A DNA stretch of 22,877 nt from an uncultured Planctomycetales bacterium (GTDB taxonomy: Bacteria; Planctomycetota; Planctomycetia; Isosphaerales; Isosphaeraceae): NCBI GenBank assembly GCA_937907525.1, contig CALCIB010000069.1, positions 1-22,877 on the forward strand, given 5' to 3'. Position numbers and translations under genes: made by a program. Position 1 is the first letter of the stretch. Every line of letters starts with the position of its first letter. Of the stretch, positions 14,837-22,877 are shown piece by piece. The notes under the pieces are model-generated. The model made no database searches. It saw only the letters and a program-made list of their open reading frames with translations, and had not been told where the DNA came from.

Positions 14837-16231
14837 ATGGCCATCACCTACGTCGGCAACCCCGCCCCCTCGTTCGACCTCCCTCGCACCCGGCATCTCG
14901 ACCCCGCGCGGCCGCGGGCCCGGTTGTCGGATTACCTGGGGAGGTGGCTGGTGTTGGTCTTCTACCCGTGCGACTTCTCCATGGTCTGTCCCACGGAGTT
15001 GGTCGGCCTCAGCCAGAGGATCGATGAATTCCGGAAGCGCGATTGCGACCTGCTGGGCATCAGCTCCGACCCGGTGGAGTTGCACGAGCGCTGGATCGCC
15101 GCGCCCCAGTCGCAAGGGGGACTCGGCGGGCTGAACTTCCCGCTGGCCAGCGACGTCGACGGCGCGGTCGCCACGGCCTACGGGGTCTTCGACCAGGCCC
15201 GGAACCTGCCGCTGCGGGGGACGTTCATCGTCGATCCGGAGGGGGTCGTTCAATACTGGGTGGTCCACAACCTGAGCGTCGGCAGGCGCAGTCAAGAGGT
15301 GCTGCGGGTGCTCTCGGCGATCCAGTCCGGGGGCCTCTGCCGCGAGGAATGGATGGTCGACTCCGCCCACATCGACCCCTACGCCGCGCTCGCGCCCGGG
15401 CGGATCTTCTCGCACTACCATCTGGAGACGGAGATCGGCGCGGGGTCGTTCGCGCGGGTCTACCTGGCGCGCGACCTGTGGCTGGGTCGGCCGGTGGCGC
15501 TTAAGGTCTTCAATCGCGACTGCCCGGTCACGCCCGGCAGCGCGCTTGCGGAGGCCCGCTCGGTCGCCTCGCTGAACCATCCCAACGTCTGCACGATCTA
15601 CGCCGTCGACGACTCCGCGGGCTTGCCGGTCATCGCGATGGAGTACGTCCAGGGTCGGACGCTGGCCGATCGCTTGAGCGAGTCTCGGCCGCATGGTCGC
15701 GAGGTGATCGCCATCGCCCGGGGGATCGCCAGGGGCGTCGGCGCGGCCCACGACTCGGGGATCGTCCACGGCGACCTCAAGCCCGAAAACATCATGGTCG
15801 GCGACGACGGCCAGGTGAAGGTGCTCGACTTCGGCCTGGCGCGGCGGCTCAACCGCGTCGAACTGGTCGCGCCCGACGAGACGGGGGAGTTGGGAGTGGC
15901 CGAGAGCGGCGGCGGCCTTTTCGGCACCCCGCGCTACCTGGCGCCGGAACAGACCCGCGGCGAGCCGGCGACGGTCGCCAGCGACGTCTTCTCCCTGGGC
16001 CTGGTCTTCTACGAGATGGCCGTCGGCCGGCCGGCCTTCGCCGAGGGGAACGTCTTGCAAGTCATGGACCGGATCCGAAACGTCGACCCCGAGGCCCTGG
16101 CCGCGGAAGCCTGCGCGCCGATGGCCCCCCTGCTCCGCCAGATGCTCGACCCCGACCCCGCGCGGCGCGGGACCGACGTCCGCCGAATCGTCGCCGAACT
16201 CGACGACGCGGAATACCGCTGCCGCCGTTGA
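14837..16231 (+). CDS. Fusion of a 2-Cys peroxiredoxin with a Hanks-type Ser/Thr protein kinase
   Basis: From the ATG at 14837 the protein has 464 residues; a TTG at 14783 would add 18. Residues 1-172 are an AhpC/Prx1-type peroxiredoxin. It has the active-site loop FYPCDFSMVCPTE with Pro44, Ser48 and peroxidatic Cys51, the supporting Arg127 in PLRGTFIVDPEG, and a C-terminal resolving cysteine, Cys168, in LCREEW. After a linker of about 20 residues comes a kinase domain (about 191-456): glycine loop GAGSFARV (201-208), Lys223, Glu239, catalytic loop HGDLKPEN (311-318), DFG (331-333), APE (369-371), Asp383 and an arginine pair at 443-444. HGD replaces HRD. No membrane segment follows, so it should be cytosolic. 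Peroxide sensing coupled to phosphorylation is inferred. An extra cysteine, Cys45, sits in the active-site loop. No good ribosome-binding site precedes the ATG; GGAGG is 27 bases away. Confidence 0.93.
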   Translation: MAITYVGNPAPSFDLPRTRHLDPARPRARLSDYLGRWLVLVFYPCDFSMVCPTELVGLSQRIDEFRKRDCDLLGISSDPVELHERWIAAPQSQGGLGGLNFPLASDVDGAVATAYGVFDQARNLPLRGTFIVDPEGVVQYWVVHNLSVGRRSQEVLRVLSAIQSGGLCREEWMVDSAHIDPYAALAPGRIFSHYHLETEIGAGSFARVYLARDLWLGRPVALKVFNRDCPVTPGSALAEARSVASLNHPNVCTIYAVDDSAGLPVIAMEYVQGRTLADRLSESRPHGREVIAIARGIARGVGAAHDSGIVHGDLKPENIMVGDDGQVKVLDFGLARRLNRVELVAPDETGELGVAESGGGLFGTPRYLAPEQTRGEPATVASDVFSLGLVFYEMAVGRPAFAEGNVLQVMDRIRNVDPEALAAEACAPMAPLLRQMLDPDPARRGTDVRRIVAELDDAEYRCRR

Positions 16232-16260
16232 CTTCCCCGCCCCGACTTCCCGGAGCCTTC

Positions 16261-16932
16261 ATGCCCCTCGCCATCTTCGACCATGACGGCGTGCTCGTCG
16301 ACACCTTGAAACCGCATCAGGACTCCTGGGTCGAGATGGGCCGCGAGACCGGCTTGCCGATCACCGCCGAGATCGTCCTGAAGACGTTCGGGATGACCAA
16401 CGCCATGATCCTTCGAGGACTCCTGGGCGAGTCGCTCTCCGACGCCGAGATTCGCGCCTACTCCGACCGCAAGGAGGCCAGGTACCGCGACCTCGCTCGC
16501 GGCCGGATCGAGCTCATGGCCGGGGTCCGCCCGTTCCTGGACGCCATGACCGCGGCCGGGGCGCTTTTGGCGATCGGCTCCAGCGGCGTCCGCGCGAACC
16601 TGGAATTGACCGTCGAGGAATGCGGCCTCCGCGGCCGATTCGCCGCGATCGTGGCCGGCGAGGACGTCGGCCGCGGCAAGCCGGATCCCCAGGTCTTCCT
16701 GCTGGCCGCCGAGCGCGCGAGGGTCGCGCCGGCCGATTCGATCGTCTTCGAGGACGCCCCGGTGGGGATCCTCGCGGCGAAGGCGGCCGGGATGCTCGCG
16801 GTGGGCGTGACCTCCAGCCACGACGCCGACGCCCTCCGCGCCGCCGGCGCCGACGTGGTCGTCCCGGACCTGTCGCGCTGCGATCCCCGCGGGTTGCTGG
16901 CGCGGTTGGATCGATCTCAATCCGGCCTGTAG
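16261..16932 (+). CDS. HAD-superfamily hydrolase (beta-phosphoglucomutase/phosphoglycolate phosphatase-like)
   Basis: This 223-residue protein starts at the ATG at 16261, with GGAG 5 bases upstream. All HAD motifs are present: motif I FDHDGVLVDT with Asp7 and Asp9, motif II IGSSG (105-109), motif III Lys140 in GKPDP, and motif IV FEDAPVG with Glu164 and Asp165. A helical cap lies between motif I and II (about 15-85), which is the C1-type cap of the phosphoglycolate phosphatase/beta-phosphoglucomutase group. The substrate is a small phosphate ester that cannot be named from the sequence. It begins 29 bases after the peroxiredoxin-kinase gene and may be co-transcribed with it. Its last 16 bases overlap the end of the convergent purine-nucleoside phosphorylase gene. 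Confidence 0.9.
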   Translation: MPLAIFDHDGVLVDTLKPHQDSWVEMGRETGLPITAEIVLKTFGMTNAMILRGLLGESLSDAEIRAYSDRKEARYRDLARGRIELMAGVRPFLDAMTAAGALLAIGSSGVRANLELTVEECGLRGRFAAIVAGEDVGRGKPDPQVFLLAAERARVAPADSIVFEDAPVGILAAKAAGMLAVGVTSSHDADALRAAGADVVVPDLSRCDPRGLLARLDRSQSGL

Positions 16933-17819
16933 GTCGGGACCTCGCCGCTGAGGGCGATGCTTCCGGACGCCGTCCCGGCGATCCGCAAGACCAGCCGGCG
17001 GATCAACTTGCCGAGCATCGGCGCGGCCTTGCCGCCGACCTCCAGGACGTCCTCGTGTCGGATCGCCTCCGGCCGCACCCCGGCCGCGGCGTTGGCCACC
17101 AACGCCAAGCCCAGGACGTCCATCCCGGCATGGCGGGCGACGATCGCCTCCGGCGCCACCGACATCCCCACCACGTCGGCCCCCAGGGCGCGAAGCATCC
17201 GGATCTCGGCCGGCGTCTCGTAGCTCGGCCCCGGCAGGCAGGCGTACACGGCCGAGACCAACTGCGCGCCCAAGCGACGGGCCTCCTCCTTGGCCATGCT
17301 CCGCAGTCGCTTGGAGTAGACCTCGGTCATGTCCGGGAACCGCGCGCCGAGCCGATGGTCGTCGGGGCCTCGCAGCGGGTTGGATCCGACCAGGTTGAGG
17401 TGATCGGACAGGCAGACGAGGTTCCCCGGCCGCAGGTCCGGTCGGATGCCGCCGGTTGAGGCGGTCAGGATCAGCGTCTCCACGCCCACCCGCTGGAGGA
17501 CTCGGATCGGGAACGTGACGGCCTCCAGGTCGTGGCCCTCGTAATGGTGGGCCCTTCCCTGGAGGATGATCGCCTCGGCGCCGTCGATCGCTCCGACCAC
17601 GACGTTCCCCGGGTGGCCGGCGACCGCCGGCGCGACGAAGTGCGGGATTCGCGAGTACGGCTCGGCCTTGCGATCGCCGAACCGCTCGATCACCTCGGAG
17701 AGCCCCGAGCCGAGCACCAGGCCGATCCTGGGGAACCGCTCGCCGAACGCCCTTCGAAGGGCCTCGGCGGCCTCCTCGGCGCGGGTGAACAGGTCGGGCC
17801 CGTCGGTCGCGGGGTTCAT
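16917..17819 (-). CDS. Purine-nucleoside phosphorylase (trimeric PNP family)
   Basis: The enzyme splits purine nucleosides with phosphate to give base and ribose 1-phosphate in purine salvage. The 300-residue protein has the family pattern: GSGL with Ser38, GHPG with His69, QGRAHHYEGH with Arg89, GPSYETPAEIR with Glu201, and GMS with Met219 and Ser220. Two segments depart from the norm: TASTGG (119-124) replaces the usual TNAAGG, and VANAAAG (241-247) replaces VTNxAAG, so the threonine next to the base-binding Asn243 is alanine. These may shift base preference. The ATG at 17819 is preceded by GGGAG. It is the third gene of a tight leftward group (39 bases from the gene before it) and overlaps the HAD gene tail to tail. 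Confidence 0.92.
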   Translation of the reverse strand: MNPATDGPDLFTRAEEAAEALRRAFGERFPRIGLVLGSGLSEVIERFGDRKAEPYSRIPHFVAPAVAGHPGNVVVGAIDGAEAIILQGRAHHYEGHDLEAVTFPIRVLQRVGVETLILTASTGGIRPDLRPGNLVCLSDHLNLVGSNPLRGPDDHRLGARFPDMTEVYSKRLRSMAKEEARRLGAQLVSAVYACLPGPSYETPAEIRMLRALGADVVGMSVAPEAIVARHAGMDVLGLALVANAAAGVRPEAIRHEDVLEVGGKAAPMLGKLIRRLVLRIAGTASGSIALSGEVPTYRPD

Positions 17820-17858
17820 GGCGGGGCTCCCGGGGAACGCTAGGCCGGACTCGACCGA

Positions 17859-18974
17859 TCAGTCCTCGTCGGTGGAGTAGAAGAGCAAGTTGACGATCCG
17901 CCAGCGGTCGCGGTCGAGCATCAGGGTGAAGTGGTCGTAGCCCTTCTCGACGCGGGCGCCGGCGGTGAGCTTCCAGTGGACCACCGCGCGGGCGATCCGA
18001 CCCTCGAATCGGATGTCGATCGACTCGGGGACCTCGACCATCGGCTCGGGCGAACGGCGGTGCGCGTCGCGCTGGCCGGCGACGAACCGGCCCCGCGGCA
18101 GCGACGACAGCCGGCCGCGCGCGTCGACGTGCTGGATCACGGCGTCGGCCATGAAGCAATCGTCGTAGGCCCGCATGTCCTGGTCGGACCAAACCTTGAA
18201 GTAGCGCTCGACCGAGGCTCGCGCTTCGCGCTCGCGCGCCTGCTCGGACGGGGCTTGCTGAAACGCCGTCGGCTCGATGCTCACGGTCTTCTCGGGGCCT
18301 CCCCAGGCGTCGAGCAGGTCGCGAACGTACTTCTCCACCGCCGCGGCGTCGACAGGCCGGCCGCCGACCCGGCCGCCGAGGGGCGGGACGTGGCTGAAAA
18401 CGACCGTCCCCCGCAGTTTACCGGCTTTCTTGAGCGTTTCCAGGCTGTAGAGCGTCTCCTCGCAGAGATAGCGCCCGGCGTCCTCCGAGCGACGGACGAC
18501 GTGGCCCCTGGCGACGAGGGCGCGGACGAGGCGGTCGACGTCGGCCGTCGCGCGCAGCTCGTCGGGGCCGTCGACGGTCACGGTGGGCGCGGCGGGCGCG
18601 CGACCGTCGTTGTCGGGATAAGGCGCGCGGCGGTTGCGAGCCAGGGCCTCGATGGTGAACGACCCCGGCAGCCCTTGACCGAAGGCGAAGACGGCCACCG
18701 GCTTCAACTCGTCGGCGAGCGCCTCCAGCCGCTTCATGGGCTCGTCCCAGACGACCGGGATCCGCCGGGCGACGAGTTTGCAGCCGCGCCAATCGAGACC
18801 GTCGAGGGCCTTGATCCCCTCCCACGACGGGTTGTCCGGGCGGTCGGGGCCGAAGGGCTCGAAGCCCGTCAGCAGGACCACCGGCGGCTCGACCGCGACG
18901 ACCGAACCGCCACCGACCGCCACGACGGCGGCCAGCGCGACCGTCGCCGCGCGAAGTATGATGGAGAGGCTCAC
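17859..18974 (-). CDS. Exported pyroglutamyl-peptidase I-like (C15) domain fused to a SnoaL/NTF2-like domain
   Basis: This 371-residue protein starts at a GTG (18974) with GGAG 7 bases upstream. Residues 1-28 form a signal peptide (SIILRAATVALAAVVAVGGG), unusual for a family that is normally cytosolic. The C15 domain (about 31-225) keeps LLTGFEPFG (34-42), Glu109 in FTIEALARN, Cys171 in GRYLCEE and His195 in FSHVPP, so the Glu-Cys-His triad is present and it could remove N-terminal pyroglutamate. Residues about 245-371 read as a SnoaL/NTF2-like domain (RASVERYFKVWSDQDMRAYD, then VVHWKLTAGARVEKGYDHFT and RWRIVNLLFY), which often binds small ligands or mediates assembly. It lies 21 bases after the Uma2-family gene and 39 before PNP. 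Confidence 0.87.
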   Translation of the reverse strand: MSLSIILRAATVALAAVVAVGGGSVVAVEPPVVLLTGFEPFGPDRPDNPSWEGIKALDGLDWRGCKLVARRIPVVWDEPMKRLEALADELKPVAVFAFGQGLPGSFTIEALARNRRAPYPDNDGRAPAAPTVTVDGPDELRATADVDRLVRALVARGHVVRRSEDAGRYLCEETLYSLETLKKAGKLRGTVVFSHVPPLGGRVGGRPVDAAAVEKYVRDLLDAWGGPEKTVSIEPTAFQQAPSEQAREREARASVERYFKVWSDQDMRAYDDCFMADAVIQHVDARGRLSSLPRGRFVAGQRDAHRRSPEPMVEVPESIDIRFEGRIARAVVHWKLTAGARVEKGYDHFTLMLDRDRWRIVNLLFYSTDED

Positions 18975-18995
18975 GATCGGGCTCCGAGCCGGGGG

Positions 18996-19949
18996 TCAGG
19001 TTTGTTCGGGATCCACGCCCATCTCGCGGAGCTTCGCCGCGAGCCGCTCCGCCCGCTCGACCGCCTCGCGGGCCAGTCGTTCCGATTCCTCGCGGCGGAA
19101 TCGCTCGGCCTCCGCCCGCCGGCGTTCCTCGCCCGCCAGCGACTCCGCCCGTTCCCGGTGGGCGCGTTCCATGGTCGCCATCCGCTCGTATTCCTCTCGG
19201 CGGGCGCGCTCCTCGCGGGCGGCGAGTTCGGCTTCAAGCGACTGGGCCTCGGCTTGCTCGCGACGGCGACGCTCCGCCCGGCGACGACGACGCTCGATGT
19301 CGGCGACGCGGCGGGCTAGCCGGCGGTCCCTCATGATCTCCTGGACGTGCTGGAACGGCTCGCCGTCGGGACCGCGAAGGACCAAGGCGTCGTCGATCGG
19401 CGGGGCCTCGAACGTCACCCCGAGCAGCGGACTGGTCCAGCCGTCGGTTCGGGCGATCGGCTCCAGCCCGGCGGGACCGCGGACCCAGCCGTCGAAACGA
19501 CCGGCCGCCTCCTCGGGGAAGTAGTAGTAATACTCCTCAACCCCGCGGGCGTCGTAAATCCTCCGCTTCCGCTCCATCACCTTTTGGGTGTTGCTGGGGG
19601 AGTGGATCTCGAAGACGACCTGCGGCGCGCGGCCTTCCAGCCACTCGCGATAGGAATGCCGGGGCGCCTTGGGGCGGCCGAAGGCGACGAACACGTCCGG
19701 CGCGATGCAGCGCCTGGAATCGGATGGATCGTAGTACCAGAGCAGGTCGCACGCGATCAGGACGTCGGGATGGTCGCGATAGAGGTCGTCGAGCCCCTCG
19801 GCGATCGTCACCATCCACTTGTACTGCGTCTGGTTGTCGGCCATCGGTTTGCCGTCGCCGTCGGGGAACCGGGGATCGAACGGATCCCAGAACGGCGGAT
19901 CGGCCAGTTCGATCGGCCCCTGGGGCGACGGACGCTCGGCGGTGCTCAT
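18996..19949 (-). CDS. Uma2-family (DUF820) restriction-endonuclease-like protein with a coiled-coil tail
   Basis: This 317-residue protein starts at the ATG at 19949, after GGAGAGG; the frame stays open further upstream without support. Residues about 30-205 match the Uma2 family, a PD-(D/E)XK-like fold very abundant in planctomycetes and cyanobacteria: IAPDVFVAFG with Asp85, VVFEIHSPSN with Glu114, and KRRIYDARGVEEYYYY (128-143). The C-terminal third (about 212-310) is almost wholly charged and Ala-rich and should form a long coiled coil, ending AAKLREMGVDPEQT. The cellular role of Uma2 proteins is not established. It appears to lead a leftward group with the Pcp-SnoaL and PNP genes. Confidence 0.88.
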   Translation of the reverse strand: MSTAERPSPQGPIELADPPFWDPFDPRFPDGDGKPMADNQTQYKWMVTIAEGLDDLYRDHPDVLIACDLLWYYDPSDSRRCIAPDVFVAFGRPKAPRHSYREWLEGRAPQVVFEIHSPSNTQKVMERKRRIYDARGVEEYYYYFPEEAAGRFDGWVRGPAGLEPIARTDGWTSPLLGVTFEAPPIDDALVLRGPDGEPFQHVQEIMRDRRLARRVADIERRRRRAERRRREQAEAQSLEAELAAREERARREEYERMATMERAHRERAESLAGEERRRAEAERFRREESERLAREAVERAERLAAKLREMGVDPEQT

Positions 19950-20041
19950 GACGGCCTCTCCGACGACGCTGAAGCGCAAGCGTTCACGCCATTCATACCA
20001 CGACGGGCGGATCGTGGCCAGTACGCTCCGGGGCGGGTCGG

Positions 20042-20413
20042 TCAGGACGGCGGTGGCGGCGCGTCGATGGACTTGATGCTCTTGGGTCGGATCAAGCTTC
20101 GGCTCCCGTCGGGGTGGCCGAGCACGACGAACGACCGCAGCTCGTGCGGGACCGCGCCGGTCTTGTCGAACTCGTCCGGCAGCGCGCCGAGGTAATGCAC
20201 GTCGCGAAGCTCGCCCTCGCCGACGAGGTGGATCGTGATCGGAGTTTCCGGGTCGAGGACGTCGAGCAGCATATGCCGCCTTGGGAGCTTGGGATTGGCG
20301 ACCCGTCGGACTTTCCTCGTCAGCCAGTCGAGGCCCCGAAAGAACAGTGTCAACGTGACGACCGTCAGGACGATCGAGCCGGCGATCCCGAGAAAGGCGA
20401 TGGCGACTTCCAT
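20042..20413 (-). CDS. Small single-span membrane protein of unknown function
   Basis: This 123-residue protein has one transmembrane helix at residues 3-26 (the AIAFLGIAGSIVLTVV run), followed by positive residues (RGLDWLTRKVRR). This suggests that the C-terminal part is in the cytoplasm. The rest is a small soluble region with short beta-prone stretches (ITIHLVGEGE, RSFVVLGHPDGSRS) and a Pro-rich end. AAGGAGG lies upstream of the ATG at 20413. It sits between clpC and the Uma2-family gene, 92 bases from the latter. I do not recognise a family. Confidence 0.7.
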   Translation of the reverse strand: MEVAIAFLGIAGSIVLTVVTLTLFFRGLDWLTRKVRRVANPKLPRRHMLLDVLDPETPITIHLVGEGELRDVHYLGALPDEFDKTGAVPHELRSFVVLGHPDGSRSLIRPKSIKSIDAPPPPS

Positions 20414-20483
20414 TGCGACGCTTCCTCCTTGATCGCCAATGGACCCGGCCCGCCGTGGTTTTCGCCTGGGCGAAGCGCATAAG

Positions 20484-20510
20484 GAGGGGGGGCCTTGGGG
20501 GCCCCCCTTC
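20484..20510 (-). terminator. GC-rich hairpin downstream of clpC
   Basis: A stem of about 11 bp pairs the G-run and CC at 20484-20494 with GGCCCCCCTTC at 20500-20510 over a 5-base loop. It is 37 bases beyond the clpC stop codon on the leftward strand. On that strand a short A/T patch (CCTTAT) follows rather than a long U-tract. Confidence 0.55.
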
Positions 20511-20546
20511 GGTTCGTGATGGGATTGCGATCCGATCGACGGCGGG

Positions 20547-22877
<2,331 letters not shown>

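Noticed and set aside
14774..16060. Open frame of 428 codons opposite the peroxiredoxin-kinase gene
   Set aside because: It mirrors codon structure of the fusion gene on the other strand; no motif or start signal supports it.

Overview
The window is very GC-rich and densely coding. It looks like chromosomal DNA of a planctomycete, probably of the Isosphaeraceae type. That assignment is inferred from three things: a secreted protein opening with the 'RFENLEDRQLLSS' motif typical of planctomycete surface and exported proteins, a Uma2-family protein, and the mix of exported hydrolases with Hanks-type kinase domains. There is no phage, insertion sequence, CRISPR array, tRNA or rRNA that I can support. 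The high GC makes long antisense open frames common, and these were set aside.

Left part (1-7908). A leftward gene for an exported CAP-domain protein is separated by a 720-base divergent intergenic region, carrying a large inverted-repeat element, from a rightward set: a phosphohexomutase, a compact UvrC-like nuclease, an RNA 2'-phosphotransferase (KptA), an exported Gly/Met/His-rich protein and an exported protein of unknown function. A nested palindromic repeat (7886-8016) sits where rightward and leftward genes converge.

Middle part (8019-14190). Four leftward genes encode an exported alpha/beta hydrolase, an exported fusion of a serine beta-lactamase-like domain with a NamZ-like (DUF1343) domain, an M24-fold protein that has lost most metal ligands, and a small exported esterase. 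Three of the four are exported hydrolases; a role in cell-envelope or polymer turnover is inferred.

Right-centre part (14242-16932). Three rightward genes encode an L-2-amino-thiazoline-4-carboxylate hydrolase-like protein, a protein fusing a complete 2-Cys peroxiredoxin to a Ser/Thr protein kinase, and a HAD phosphatase. The peroxiredoxin-kinase fusion is the most striking item: one cytosolic chain carries both a peroxide-reactive cysteine pair and a kinase with its main catalytic residues, which suggests a one-component peroxide-responsive kinase.

Right part (16917-22877). Leftward genes encode a purine-nucleoside phosphorylase, an exported pyroglutamyl-peptidase-like domain fused to a SnoaL/NTF2-like domain, a Uma2-family protein with a long coiled-coil tail, a small membrane protein and the AAA+ unfoldase ClpC, whose 5' end lies outside the window. 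The first three are spaced 20-40 bases apart and are probably co-transcribed.
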